From positions 1-64,000 of the forward strand of contig JAZRVS010000045.1 in assembly GCA_045599365.1 (NCBI GenBank): a DNA stretch of 64,000 nucleotides, read 5' to 3'. Positions 1 to 8,472 of this stretch are shown here, piece by piece. A model generated the notes under the pieces. It was not told the DNA's origin. It did no database searches and saw only the letters and a list, made by a program, of their open reading frames with translations. The position numbers and the translations under genes are program-made. This stretch comes from UBA1715 sp045599365 (GTDB lineage Bacteria > Bacteroidota > Bacteroidia > Bacteroidales > UBA1715). Position 1 is the stretch's first letter; every line of letters starts with the position of its first letter.

Positions 1-64
1 CCGCTAAAATGTGTACTTTTGCCCATGTTATTTTTAATTTTGTTAGCACAGCAAAAATAACACA

Positions 65-104
65 AAGGGCTGACGTTCAAAACGGAAATCAGCCCTTATT
101 TTTT
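65..104 (+). terminator. Rho-independent terminator-like hairpin
   Basis: A 9-bp perfect stem (AAGGGCTGA at 65-73 with TCAGCCCTT at 89-97) carries a nested CGTT/AACG stem in its loop and is followed by a T run at 99-104. It would end a plus-strand transcript entering from the left edge. It could also act on the minus strand downstream of the PIN toxin gene, although the T tract there is poorer. Confidence 0.65.
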
Positions 105-136
105 GCCCTCAAAAAAAAGTTTTATCGGACACCAAT

Positions 137-167
137 AATTGTTTTTAGGGAACGTAATATAGTCACG
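137..167 (-). repeat. Detached copy of an aspS 3'-region segment
   Basis: These 31 bp match 1148-1178 inside aspS at 29 of 31 positions and in the same orientation. Read on the minus strand they encode RDYITFPKNN, against RDCIAFPKNN in the intact AspRS (class II motif 3 region). The similarity fades on both sides and no aspS-like reading continues, so this is a relic and not a gene. It lies just beyond the toxin gene, so the two copies bracket the toxin-antitoxin pair. Confidence 0.75.
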
Positions 168-191
168 TTTTGTTTCTGCCGAATTAGATAA

Positions 192-611
192 TTATTCTTT
201 GTTCTGATTTAACAGTATTTGAATCATTTCTGCTGGAGTAACTACAATTGGCGTTTTTGGAAAATGTTTTATATTTCCTGTAATCAGAAACGAGCCATCT
301 ACAGATAGTGCAATTTCATAAAAAGCAATATCTTTTTCATCAACAAATGTTTCCTGCGACTCTCTTCTTGCCGTTTGAAAACCATATTCTCTAAAAAAAT
401 CCAGCCATTTATTAACTTTCTCAGAAGAAAAATTGAACTTTTTCCTTGATAGAACCTCTGCATATTCTGCTAAGATTTCCTGATTAACTAACGGAACAAT
501 TTTTCCTATAGTTAGAAAGTCTAATATCAAAACTGTTGCGGCATCAGTTTTGGTAGAATATAGCGCTGATACAATTACATTTGTATCAATCACTGCATAT
601 ATTTTTTTCAT
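192..611 (-). CDS. PIN-domain toxin of a type II toxin-antitoxin pair
   Basis: A 139-residue protein made of a single PIN domain of the PIN_3 type, a metal-dependent RNase fold. Visible acidic residues are D9 in VIDTN, E45, and D91/D94 in DEKD. The C-terminal motif reads LITGNIKHFP, with Asn at the fourth metal position as is usual in this subfamily. By family knowledge it would cleave RNA when free of its antitoxin; the RNA target cannot be read from the sequence. It overlaps the upstream antitoxin gene by 4 bp, the usual antitoxin-first order. The pair lies downstream of aspS, separated from it by a terminator, so it is probably transcribed separately. Confidence 0.85.
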   Translation of the reverse strand: MKKIYAVIDTNVIVSALYSTKTDAATVLILDFLTIGKIVPLVNQEILAEYAEVLSRKKFNFSSEKVNKWLDFFREYGFQTARRESQETFVDEKDIAFYEIALSVDGSFLITGNIKHFPKTPIVVTPAEMIQILLNQNKE

Positions 612-898
612 TTGCCTTCTCTTGCAAGTTTTATCTCTTCATTGATTTCATCAAGTGTTATATTAACACCACTTTCTTGTGCTTCTTTTCGAAGTTCCAA
701 AAAGGCTTCACGTCCTCGTCTTAAGACATCTGCTTCGTCATTTGCCTCAATTTCAAAAGGAATTTTTCTTTTACGAATAACCATTTTTGCAAAAATATTT
801 ATTGCGGTTGTGGTGGACATCCCGAATGCATCACATAACGAGTCAAAATCTTTTTTAACCTGACTGTCCATTCGAACTGTAAATGCTGTTTGTGCCAT
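608..898 (-). CDS. RelB/DinJ-family antitoxin
   Basis: A 96-residue protein beginning MAQTAFTVRMD. It has the ribbon-helix-helix of RelB/DinJ antitoxins (about residues 4-45), including the segment FGMSTTTAINIFAKMVI, followed by an acidic helical tail (about 50-96) that would wrap around the toxin. The ribbon-helix-helix dimer would bind its own promoter and autoregulate the pair. Its partner is a PIN protein, not the RelE/YafQ toxin classically paired with RelB; such pairs are annotated in other anaerobes, so the combination is not new. The start ATG is the first after a 160-bp gene-free stretch. Confidence 0.85.
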   Translation of the reverse strand: MAQTAFTVRMDSQVKKDFDSLCDAFGMSTTTAINIFAKMVIRKRKIPFEIEANDEADVLRRGREAFLELRKEAQESGVNITLDEINEEIKLAREGK

Positions 899-998
899 AA
901 TTAATATTATTTGATTGCAAATATATGCAATTTAATGGTAAAACACACCATAATGCATTCACAAATATACAACACTTAACTAAGAACTCACAATTAAC

Positions 999-1030
999 AA
1001 AAAAGGGAAAGTCGCATTGGCAACCTTCCC
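999..1030 (-). terminator. Terminator of aspS
   Basis: On the minus strand an 11-bp stem with G-T wobbles (positions 1020-1030 with 1005-1015), a 4-base loop and a TTTTTT tail lies about 30 bp after the aspS stop. It separates aspS transcription from the downstream toxin-antitoxin pair. Confidence 0.8.
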
Positions 1031-1058
1031 TCTAATGTTATTTTGACAATCCCAAAGT

Positions 1059-2816
1059 CTATTCTATCGGTTTAATATCCAAGAATAATTCATCCAATTG
1101 TTTTTGGTCAAGAGTTCCTGGCGCATCAAGCATAACATCGCGTCCTGAATTGTTTTTAGGGAACGCAATACAGTCACGAATGCTGTCCAATCCAGCAAAC
1201 AAGCTTACCCAACGGTCAAGTCCGTATGCCAAACCTCCGTGAGGTGGTGCTCCGTATTTGAATGCGTTCATCAAGAAACCAAATTGTTCTTGTGCTTTTT
1301 CTGGAGTAAATCCAAGAATCTTGAAGATTTTTGCCTGCAATTGGCTATCGTGGATACGAATTGAGCCACCACCAACTTCAACGCCATTGATTACCATATC
1401 GTAAGCGTTTGCACGTACCGATGCTGGATCAGTATCCAACAAAGGAACATCTTCTGGCTTTGGACTGGTAAATGGATGGTGCATTGCCATCAAACGGCCT
1501 TCTTCTTCGCTCCATTCGTACATAGGGAAGTCAACAACCCACAAACAAGCGAATTTATCTTTGTCGCGAAGACCAAGTTGATTTGCAACTTCAAGACGAA
1601 GTTCACACAATTGTTTGCGTGTCTTCATTGTGTCGTCGCCACTCAAAATCAAAATCAAATCTCCTGCTTCAGCTCCAAATGCTTCCTTCATTTTTTGAAG
1701 AACATCTTGTGAGTAGAATTTGTCCACACTCGATTTTACCGTTCCGTCAGCTTCCACACGAGCATAAACCATACCTTTTGCACCAATTTGAGGGCGTTTT
1801 ACGAATTCTGTCAATTGGTCTAACTGCTTGCGAGTGTATGTTGCAGCACCTTTTGCACAAATACCACCAATGTATTCAGCATTGTCGAACACGCCAAAAC
1901 CATATCCTTTCAAAATATCCATAAGTTCAACAAACTTCATATCGAAACGAAGATCTGGCTTGTCACTTCCGTAGTATTTCATTGCATCGTGCCAAGTCAT
2001 ACGTGGGAAAGCTTCTTTTATGTCTATGTTACGGATTGTCTTGAATAAGTGTTTTGCCATTCCTTCGAACAAAGTGATAATGTCTTCTTGTTCCACAAAA
2101 CTCATCTCGCAGTCAATTTGGGTAAATTCTGGTTGACGGTCGGCACGAAGGTCTTCGTCGCGGAAACATTTCACAATTTGGAAATAGCGGTCGAAACCTG
2201 CAACCATAAGCAATTGTTTCAATGTTTGTGGACTTTGAGGCAAAGCGTAGAATTGACCAGGATTCATACGAGAAGGTACAACGAAATCGCGGGCACCTTC
2301 TGGAGTTGAACCAATCAATACTGGAGTTTCAACTTCCAAAAAACCTTGTTTGTCAAGATAACTACGAACTTCGAAAGCCATTTTGTGGCGAAGTTCCAAG
2401 TTCTTGCGGACAGCAGCACGACGCAAATCCAAGTAACGATATTTCATACGAAGATCGTCGCCGCCATCTGTATCATCTTGAATTGTGAATGGAGGAATTT
2501 CCGATGAATTCAAAATCGTAAGTTTATTCACGATAATTTCAACATCGCCAGTATCCATTTTTGGATTCTTGCTTGAACGTTCAACAACAGTTCCTTCTAT
2601 TTGAATAACATATTCTCGTCCGAGTTTCTTTGCTTCTTGACAAACTTCCGCATTTTGATTTTCATCAAAAACTAATTGTGTGATACCATAACGGTCACGC
2701 AAGTCAACGAAAGTCATTCCACCCAATTCTCGAGTTTTTTGTACCCAACCGCTCAAAGTAACGGTTTCTCCAATATTTGCAGCACGTAGTTCGCCGCAGG
2801 TTTTTGTTCTATACAT
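1059..2816 (-). CDS. aspS: Aspartyl-tRNA synthetase
   Basis: A full-length bacterial-type AspRS of 585 residues that charges tRNA-Asp in the cytoplasm. The N-terminal OB-fold anticodon-binding domain covers about residues 1-115 (start MYRTKTCGELR). The class II catalytic core follows, with the motif 2 segment FRDEDLRADRQPEFTQ, a GAD insertion domain in the middle, and motif 3 GLAYGLDRWVSLFAG near the C-terminus. Nothing separates discriminating from non-discriminating enzymes here. A TATCTTTG box sits about 30 bp upstream and a strong terminator follows. A 31-bp piece of its motif 3 region is duplicated at 137-167. Confidence 0.97.
   Translation of the reverse strand: MYRTKTCGELRAANIGETVTLSGWVQKTRELGGMTFVDLRDRYGITQLVFDENQNAEVCQEAKKLGREYVIQIEGTVVERSSKNPKMDTGDVEIIVNKLTILNSSEIPPFTIQDDTDGGDDLRMKYRYLDLRRAAVRKNLELRHKMAFEVRSYLDKQGFLEVETPVLIGSTPEGARDFVVPSRMNPGQFYALPQSPQTLKQLLMVAGFDRYFQIVKCFRDEDLRADRQPEFTQIDCEMSFVEQEDIITLFEGMAKHLFKTIRNIDIKEAFPRMTWHDAMKYYGSDKPDLRFDMKFVELMDILKGYGFGVFDNAEYIGGICAKGAATYTRKQLDQLTEFVKRPQIGAKGMVYARVEADGTVKSSVDKFYSQDVLQKMKEAFGAEAGDLILILSGDDTMKTRKQLCELRLEVANQLGLRDKDKFACLWVVDFPMYEWSEEEGRLMAMHHPFTSPKPEDVPLLDTDPASVRANAYDMVINGVEVGGGSIRIHDSQLQAKIFKILGFTPEKAQEQFGFLMNAFKYGAPPHGGLAYGLDRWVSLFAGLDSIRDCIAFPKNNSGRDVMLDAPGTLDQKQLDELFLDIKPIE
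1148..1178 (-). repeat. aspS-internal copy of the 31-bp direct repeat
   Basis: This is the intact coding copy of the segment that recurs at 137-167. The two copies differ at two C/T positions. It encodes RDCIAFPKNN of AspRS and begins about 90 bp before the aspS stop codon. Confidence 0.75.
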
Positions 2817-2846
2817 TGTGTATTGTTTAATCTAATTCAGTAACTG

Positions 2847-2854
2847 CAAAGATA
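2847..2854 (-). promoter_or_regulatory. Promoter -7 box of aspS
   Basis: TATCTTTG on the minus strand matches the Bacteroidota consensus TAnnTTTG and lies 30 bp before the aspS ATG. Confidence 0.6.
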
Positions 2855-2864
2855 TAAAATTTGA

Positions 2865-4442
2865 TTACTTTTTGAATTCTTCAATAGCGCGAAGAATGGT
2901 TTCGTCATCAACATTGTACAACTCGTAAAAATATTCGTTTCCAAAAATGTTACGCATTGTATAACAACGAGTTAGTTTTTCAATTAGTTGTATTTCTTTA
3001 TCAGTCCACGTGTTTTTAAAAGTGATATTTTTATTTTCAGCGTATGAAATCACTTTGTTGAACGTAATATTTTTTGTACAAAAGTCAAGTGCGTCTTTTT
3101 TAGAAAGCGATTCTAAATACGTTCGTTGTTTGTCAGAAAAGTTGAATGCATATTCAAAAAGGAGACCTCTATTGGTAATTTGTTGAAAATCTTTTGAATA
3201 TGAAGTTGTGTCAAGAGGTACGAATACGTCTGGCATAATTCCACCACCACCATAAACGATTTTTCCTGTACGAGTTACAAATTGTAAAGAATCAGGAAAA
3301 TTGATACTATCAGCATCGCTCAGTTCTCCGCGTGTAAACCTATCAACTAACTCTTTGTCGTAATCTTTTAAACAACCGTTGTAAGGTTTTTGTATGCATC
3401 TACCTGAAGGTGTATAGAATTTTTTCGTGGATAAACGGATTGTGGAACCATCATTCAAAGGAAAGTCTTCGTTTACAACGCCTTTGCCATACGAACGTCT
3501 TCCAATGATAGTGCCACGACCATTATCTTGCATTGCGCCTGCAAAAATTTCGCTTGCAGAAGCCGAATATTCGTTTATTAAAACGCACACATTCAACTCC
3601 TTGAACATTCCGTCCCCTTCGGCACAGAAGTAGTTGGCGTTGGTATTTCTCCCTTTTGTAAACACTATTGTGTCTCCTTTTTCAAGGAATTCATTTGTTA
3701 AGTCAACTACAGTAAATAACAACCCTCCTCCATTATCGCGTAGGTCCACAATCAAGTTTTCTGCGCCTTGTTGACGTAGTTTGCGAACGGCAGATACAAA
3801 TTCATCGTACGTTGTTTGCGAGAAACAATCAAATGCAATATATCCAGTTTGTTCATCAAACATATAAGCAGATGTAACACTTTCAATTGGAATTGCTCCG
3901 CGAGTAATTTTAAATGGGATAAGTTCTTCTATTCCAAAGCGTTTGATGCCGACAGAGACTTTTGTCCCGCTTGGACCTTTTAAGAGTTTAACAACTTTTT
4001 CGTTCGTAATTCCATTGCCTGCAATGGTAGAATCATTCACGGTTACAATCCTGTCTCCAGCGTGAATATTTAACTTTTCAGAAGGTCCGCCACGAAGCAC
4101 TTGGACAATAACAACTGTATCGTTTTGTATATTAAATTGGACTCCAATACCTTCAAACGAACCACGAATTGGGTCTGTTAAATCGCGATAGTCCTCGGCG
4201 GAAATGTAAGACGAATGGGGATCAAGTTTTTCAAACAAAAAAGGCATCATTTCGTCAGTCAAACTATCAATATTTATAGCTTCTACGTAGCGTTCTGAAA
4301 TTAAATTTGTGATTTCGTCGTATTTCGACAATTTTGCGTATCCATTTGCCGCTGGAGACAAAAACTTTTGTAACCACATTCCTCCTGCAAACATAAGAGC
4401 AAGAAGAAACGGAAGAAAAATGAAAAATCTGTTGTTATTCAT
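2865..4442 (-). CDS. S41 carboxy-terminal processing protease
   Basis: A 525-residue tail-specific protease of the CtpA/Prc type. One N-terminal membrane anchor (about residues 5-25) places the rest in the periplasm. A PDZ domain (about 90-170, with GGPSEKLNIHAGDRIV) is followed by the S41 catalytic domain. By alignment with E. coli Prc the nucleophile is S295 in EYSASASEIF and the general base is K320 in SYGKG. The position of the conserved third residue, Gln in Prc and CtpB, is N324 here. It overlaps the upstream deaminase gene by 8 bp, so the two are cotranscribed. The substrate is unknown. Confidence 0.93.
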   Translation of the reverse strand: MNNNRFFIFLPFLLALMFAGGMWLQKFLSPAANGYAKLSKYDEITNLISERYVEAINIDSLTDEMMPFLFEKLDPHSSYISAEDYRDLTDPIRGSFEGIGVQFNIQNDTVVIVQVLRGGPSEKLNIHAGDRIVTVNDSTIAGNGITNEKVVKLLKGPSGTKVSVGIKRFGIEELIPFKITRGAIPIESVTSAYMFDEQTGYIAFDCFSQTTYDEFVSAVRKLRQQGAENLIVDLRDNGGGLLFTVVDLTNEFLEKGDTIVFTKGRNTNANYFCAEGDGMFKELNVCVLINEYSASASEIFAGAMQDNGRGTIIGRRSYGKGVVNEDFPLNDGSTIRLSTKKFYTPSGRCIQKPYNGCLKDYDKELVDRFTRGELSDADSINFPDSLQFVTRTGKIVYGGGGIMPDVFVPLDTTSYSKDFQQITNRGLLFEYAFNFSDKQRTYLESLSKKDALDFCTKNITFNKVISYAENKNITFKNTWTDKEIQLIEKLTRCYTMRNIFGNEYFYELYNVDDETILRAIEEFKK

Positions 4443-4881
4443 TGATATTCAATTGAACAATCTCAATATTGGCACGTTTGAGTAATTTAATGCCATCATC
4501 AATGCGGTATGGCTCGCCATATACAACCTTTTTTATTCCAGATTGAATGATAAGTTTTGCACATTCAATACAAGGTGATGTTGTTACATACAAAGTTGCG
4601 CCATCGCTGTTGTTTGCTGATTTTGCAACTTTGGTAATGGCATTTGCTTCTGCGTGAAGAACGTATGGTTTTGTTTTTCCATCTTCATCTTCGCACACGT
4701 TTTCAAATCCCGATGGTGTACCATTGAATCCATCAGAAATAATCATTTTGTCTTTCACTATCAAAGCTCCTACTTGTCGTCGTTGACAATAGGAATTTTC
4801 TGCCCATATTTTTGCCATTCGCAAATATCGTTTATCTAAGAGTATTTGCTTCTCTGTCAATGCTTTATAATCACAAGCCAT
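4435..4881 (-). CDS. dCMP deaminase family protein
   Basis: A 148-residue zinc deaminase. The ligands are visible: H76 with catalytic E78 in VLHAEAN, and C104/C107 in SPCIECA. The N-terminal part with GFNGTPSGFENVCED matches the ComEB/dCMP deaminase group, which converts dCMP to dUMP for thymidylate synthesis. A related deoxycytidylate-like activity cannot be excluded. It is the first gene of a two-gene unit with the S41 protease. The spacer upstream carries a copy of the dispersed intergenic repeat. Confidence 0.9.
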   Translation of the reverse strand: MACDYKALTEKQILLDKRYLRMAKIWAENSYCQRRQVGALIVKDKMIISDGFNGTPSGFENVCEDEDGKTKPYVLHAEANAITKVAKSANNSDGATLYVTTSPCIECAKLIIQSGIKKVVYGEPYRIDDGIKLLKRANIEIVQLNINE

Positions 4882-4906
4882 AATTCAATAAATGAGTCGC
4901 TAAAAT

Positions 4907-5032
4907 AATAAATATGATGTTGCCAACAAAATAAAAGGGAATTTAGTTGGCAGAAATCAGTTATCAGGAGTTAGATGAATCTGTTTGTGTAATCAACTTA
5001 CTATTATGGAAATCAAACTGATTACTGAAAAC
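4907..5032. repeat. Dispersed intergenic repeat, diverged copy
   Basis: This spacer between birA and the deaminase gene shares the core of the copies at 11157 and 18529: a GAATCT..TTTGTGTAATCAACTT block followed by GGAAATCAAACTGATTACTGA. One end contains a TTGCCAAC/GTTGGCA inverted pair (about 4922-4952). The right inverted end is missing; the element runs directly into the birA stop codon. Confidence 0.55.
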
Positions 5033-5770
5033 TTAAAATAGAACTTCTTTAAAATAATACCATCGTTCTTTGTTTTCTGTGTCAACTATTAGTAATCGTC
5101 CATCGGGAGCAATGTTTGTGATGAAACCATCAAATTGACCAATACTATCTTCAAATGTGTGTAATTTTTTTAGCAGATAAAGATTTTGAAAATATTTTGA
5201 CTTGATTTCTTGCTCATTTTGTTGGGATTCAAAGTAATATGATTTAAAAATATCAAGAAATTTGAAAAGCAAATCGTCAATGTTAAATGGACAAAGATTT
5301 GGACATTCCAATGCCAAAGATGTTGGATTGGGTGCTCCTACAAAATTTGTTTGATTGACGTTTAATCCGATGCCTATAATAGAGGATTCTATTTGTTTCC
5401 CAAGTAATTTGTTCTCAATTAGAATTCCCGCAATTTTCTTGTCGTTTACGTAAATGTCATTTGGCCATTTGACGCATACATTTTTACAGAAATTTGCAAT
5501 GGTATCTCTCAATGCTAATGCAACGCATTGTGAAAGTATAAATTGATTGCTTGCTTGTAAATGCGTTGGATGTAAGATTATGGAAAACAATAAATTATCT
5601 CCTTTGTTTGATATCCAACTATTCCCAATTTGTCCTCGCCCTTTTGTTTGAAAATTTGTCTTGATTATGGTGAAATCGGGTACAATTTTTTGCAAAACTA
5701 AATCATTTGCATAATTGTTCGTTGACGAAATTTCATCAAATTCAATGATATTGTTGTATCTTTCCGCCAT
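5033..5770 (-). CDS. birA: Biotin--[acetyl-CoA-carboxylase] ligase, catalytic domain only
   Basis: A 245-residue biotin protein ligase that makes biotinyl-AMP and attaches biotin to carboxylase carrier domains. The adenylate-binding loop GRGQIGNSW (about 44-52), KWPND (101-105) and the lysine of KKIAGILIE (K111/K112) are present, and a short C-terminal domain follows. The N-terminal helix-turn-helix of E. coli BirA is absent, so it should not act as a repressor. Its start codon is 13 bp from the divergent TlpA-like gene. Confidence 0.93.
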   Translation of the reverse strand: MAERYNNIIEFDEISSTNNYANDLVLQKIVPDFTIIKTNFQTKGRGQIGNSWISNKGDNLLFSIILHPTHLQASNQFILSQCVALALRDTIANFCKNVCVKWPNDIYVNDKKIAGILIENKLLGKQIESSIIGIGLNVNQTNFVGAPNPTSLALECPNLCPFNIDDLLFKFLDIFKSYYFESQQNEQEIKSKYFQNLYLLKKLHTFEDSIGQFDGFITNIAPDGRLLIVDTENKERWYYFKEVLF

Positions 5771-5783
5771 AATTTATAAAGAT

Positions 5784-6836
5784 ATGAAACAATTACTTAC
5801 TTTTTTTTCTATACTGCTTATTGCACAAGGCGTTTTCGCGCAAGAAGTTCAAATCGTCGGCAAACTTATAAAATATAAAGCAGTTGACAATGACTCTATT
5901 ACACTACAAATTATTTCGAATCCAAATAGTCCAATAATTTTGAAGTCTGCAATATCGAAAAAGGGAGAATTTAGTTTCAAATATACAGAAAATTCTACCA
6001 GTTATTGCGAATTGTATCAAACTATAGACAAAAAATTTCCAATGTTTTTATCATCGGGCGATTTAGTTTCTTTTTCTGCTGATGCTAATTCTATAGAAAA
6101 GGGTGTAATAGTTGGTTCTGTACAAACAGACGAGATGCTAAAGAATTTCCGCGTGATTCATGCTTACGATGTAGAGGCTGAGAATCTAAAAAAAGTATAT
6201 GAATTCCGAATAGATTCGTTGATGAAAGAACAACAAAAGTATATTGCATCGTCAATTCGTAAAAATCCGTATATGTTGAGCAATTTGTCGGTGATACAAT
6301 TTCTTCCTATTGATACGTATTCTAATGTATATCAGTTACTTGATTCTGCGTTGCAAAGTGCGTACCCTAACAATGCTTTTGCTGAAGAGTTTCATAATCA
6401 ATTGAATAAAATGATGGCTCTCCGAGAAGGTTCAACTATCACAAATATAGTTTTAGTTGACGAGAATGGGAAGATGCAGAGTCTTGAATCTCTCCGAGGG
6501 AAAATTGTCTTGGTAGATTTTTGGGCAAGTTGGTGTCGTCCGTGCAGAATGGAAATCCCAAATTTTAAGAAAATGTACGAGGCATATAATCAATATGGTT
6601 TTGAAATTTATTCCGTTTCTGTTGACAACGACGCTTCTGCATGGAAAAAAGCATTAACACAAGAACAAATGCCATGGACAAATGTTCGTGATGACCAAAA
6701 AGTATATAGTAATATGTTCAATGTTTCTTCAATTCCATTTACAATATTAATTGATAAAGAAGGAAAAGTTATTGCAAAAGGGTTGCGAGGTCAAGATTTA
6801 AGCAATAAAATATTAGAGGAAATTAAAAAACAGTGA
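5784..6836 (+). CDS. TlpA-like thioredoxin with DUF4369 domain
   Basis: Starting at the ATG at 5784 the protein has 350 residues. An upstream in-frame start at 5715 would overlap birA and would bury the signal peptide MKQLLTFFSILLIAQGVFA. A DUF4369-type beta domain (about 21-120) and a helical linker precede a TlpA/ResA-like thioredoxin fold (about 215-350) with WASWCRPC (C251, C254) and a cis-proline in SIPFT. It is exported to the periplasm. The family reduces disulfides or supports cytochrome maturation; the partner here is unknown. It is followed by a palindromic hairpin and then panB. Confidence 0.9.
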   Translation: MKQLLTFFSILLIAQGVFAQEVQIVGKLIKYKAVDNDSITLQIISNPNSPIILKSAISKKGEFSFKYTENSTSYCELYQTIDKKFPMFLSSGDLVSFSADANSIEKGVIVGSVQTDEMLKNFRVIHAYDVEAENLKKVYEFRIDSLMKEQQKYIASSIRKNPYMLSNLSVIQFLPIDTYSNVYQLLDSALQSAYPNNAFAEEFHNQLNKMMALREGSTITNIVLVDENGKMQSLESLRGKIVLVDFWASWCRPCRMEIPNFKKMYEAYNQYGFEIYSVSVDNDASAWKKALTQEQMPWTNVRDDQKVYSNMFNVSSIPFTILIDKEGKVIAKGLRGQDLSNKILEEIKKQ

Positions 6837-6862
6837 TTAACGAATAGTGTATAGTGATTAGT

Positions 6863-6887
6863 AGAGACGGAGTGTACTCCGTCTTTG
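6863..6887 (+). terminator. Hairpin after the TlpA-like gene
   Basis: AGACGGAGT (6865-6873) and ACTCCGTCT (6876-6884) form a perfect 9-bp stem with a two-base centre, followed by TTT. It is a probable weak terminator. A related GAGACGG hairpin follows metK. Confidence 0.55.
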
Positions 6888-6924
6888 AATAGAGAAAAAT
6901 CTATCAAAGAAAGAATAAAAAGAC

Positions 6925-6932
6925 TACTTTTG
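6925..6932 (+). promoter_or_regulatory. Promoter -7 box of panB
   Basis: TACTTTTG matches TAnnTTTG and ends 14 bp before the panB start codon, implying a very short leader. Confidence 0.55.
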
Positions 6933-6946
6933 TAAAAAAAATTGAA

Positions 6947-7768
6947 ATGTCAACAGCAAATTCTATTTCAGAAAAGGTAATAACAACGCACGTAGTTCAA
7001 GAAATGAAATTACGTGGAGAGAAAATTGCTATGCTTACAGCATACGATTATTCAATGGCAAAAATTTTAGATGCAGCAGGAATTGATATTATTCTTGTTG
7101 GTGATTCAGCATCAAATGTAATGGCTGGAAATATTACAACTTTGCCTATCACACTTGATCAAATGATTTATCACGCATCGTCGGTACAAAAAGCGGTAAA
7201 TCGTAGTTTGATAGTGGTTGATATGCCTTTTGGTACGTATCAAGGTGATTCGTTAGAAGCGTTACATTCCGCTGTACGAATAATGAAGGAAACAGGTTGC
7301 GGTGCTGTGAAATTGGAAGGAGGAGAAGAGGTAGTAGAATCAATAAAAAGAATTATCTCTGCTGGAATTCCAGTAATGGGACATTTAGGACTTATTCCTC
7401 AATCAATCAACAAATTTGGTACGTATGCAGTTCGTGCAAAAGAAGAAGCTGAGGCAGCAAAGTTAATTTCAGATGCTCATAAATTAGAGGAAGTTGGTTG
7501 TTTTGCTATCGTGATAGAAAAAGTTCCTGCCGAATTAGCTGGTCGTATAGCAAAAGAAGTGAAAATTCCAATTATTGGTATTGGCGCAGGAGGATACGTT
7601 GATGGTCAAGTGCTTGTGATGCACGACATGTTAGGCATTAACAAGGATTTTTCTCCTCGATTCCTTCGCCGATATGCTGATTTATTCAGTGTAATTATTG
7701 ATGCAACAAAGAATTATATTTCCGATATAAAATCTGGCGATTTTCCTAACGAAAACGAACAATACTAA
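6947..7768 (+). CDS. panB: 3-methyl-2-oxobutanoate hydroxymethyltransferase
   Basis: A 273-residue ketopantoate hydroxymethyltransferase, the first step of pantothenate and coenzyme A synthesis. It adds a hydroxymethyl group from methylenetetrahydrofolate to 2-oxoisovalerate. Family signatures are MLTAYDYSMAKILDAAG and LVGDSASNVMAG near the N-terminus (metal-binding Asp residues), and GGEEVVESI, GHLGLIPQS and GIGAGGYVDGQVLV later. Length matches the family. It overlaps the RluA gene by 1 bp (TAATG), so the two are translationally coupled. panC and panD are not in the window. Confidence 0.96.
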   Translation: MSTANSISEKVITTHVVQEMKLRGEKIAMLTAYDYSMAKILDAAGIDIILVGDSASNVMAGNITTLPITLDQMIYHASSVQKAVNRSLIVVDMPFGTYQGDSLEALHSAVRIMKETGCGAVKLEGGEEVVESIKRIISAGIPVMGHLGLIPQSINKFGTYAVRAKEEAEAAKLISDAHKLEEVGCFAIVIEKVPAELAGRIAKEVKIPIIGIGAGGYVDGQVLVMHDMLGINKDFSPRFLRRYADLFSVIIDATKNYISDIKSGDFPNENEQY

Positions 7769-8454
7769 TGGATTTTGAAGTTCTTTACGAAGATAATCAC
7801 ATCATTGTCGCTAATAAACCAAACAATATCTTAGTTCAGGCTGACACTACAGGGGATTTGGCGCTGGAAGACTTAGCGAAACAATATATAAAAGTAAAGT
7901 ACAACAAACCAGGAGCTGTTTTCCTCAATGCTGTTCATCGAATTGATAGACCAGTAAGTGGAGTTGTGGTTTTTGCTCGGACAAGCAAGGCTCTTACGCG
8001 TTTGAATGAACAATTTCGTTCAAAAGAGATAAAAAAAACATATTGGGCTATTGTTAAAAATTGTCCATCGCAAGAGTCAGGAACTCTCAATGATTTTATT
8101 CATCGTGATGCGCAGAAAAATAAGTCATTTGTTTGCAAAAAAGACGCAAAAGATGCGAAACAAGCAAGTTTATCCTATAAGTTGATTGCATCATCGGATA
8201 ACTATCATTTACTTGAGATTGATTTACACACAGGTCGTCATCATCAAATTCGTTGCCAGTTGGCAAATATGGGTTGCCCGATAAAAGGAGATTTAAAATA
8301 TGGCGCAGCACGAAGTAATAAAGATGGTGGAATCTCTCTTCATGCGCGTTCGGTTGAATTTATTCATCCAGTAACAAAAGAGCCAATAAAAATAATAGCA
8401 CCTGTTCCAAACGAAAATCTTTGGAAAGAGTTTGAGAAAAATGTAACTTTGTAG
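7768..8454 (+). CDS. RluA-family pseudouridine synthase
   Basis: A 228-residue RNA pseudouridine synthase. The family signature HRIDRPVSG contains the catalytic aspartate D60, and HTGRHHQIRCQLA is the second conserved block. There is no S4 domain, so the closest functional relatives may be TruC or RluA rather than RluD; the modified position cannot be predicted. The start codon overlaps the panB stop by 1 bp. Confidence 0.92.
   Translation: MDFEVLYEDNHIIVANKPNNILVQADTTGDLALEDLAKQYIKVKYNKPGAVFLNAVHRIDRPVSGVVVFARTSKALTRLNEQFRSKEIKKTYWAIVKNCPSQESGTLNDFIHRDAQKNKSFVCKKDAKDAKQASLSYKLIASSDNYHLLEIDLHTGRHHQIRCQLANMGCPIKGDLKYGAARSNKDGGISLHARSVEFIHPVTKEPIKIIAPVPNENLWKEFEKNVTL
8444..8451 (+). promoter_or_regulatory. 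Promoter of rpiB
   Basis: TAACTTTG (-7 box) lies 20 bp after a TTTG at 8420-8423, a good fit to the Bacteroidota -33/-7 promoter. It overlaps the end of the upstream gene and ends 21 bp before the rpiB ATG. Confidence 0.6.
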
Positions 8455-8472
8455 CACAAAAAGTTAAGGATA

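Noticed and set aside
9..191. Open frame of 60 codons at the left edge, plus strand
   Set aside because: It runs through a terminator hairpin and the aspS relic, has no promoter or family resemblance, and is explained by AT-rich spacer sequence.
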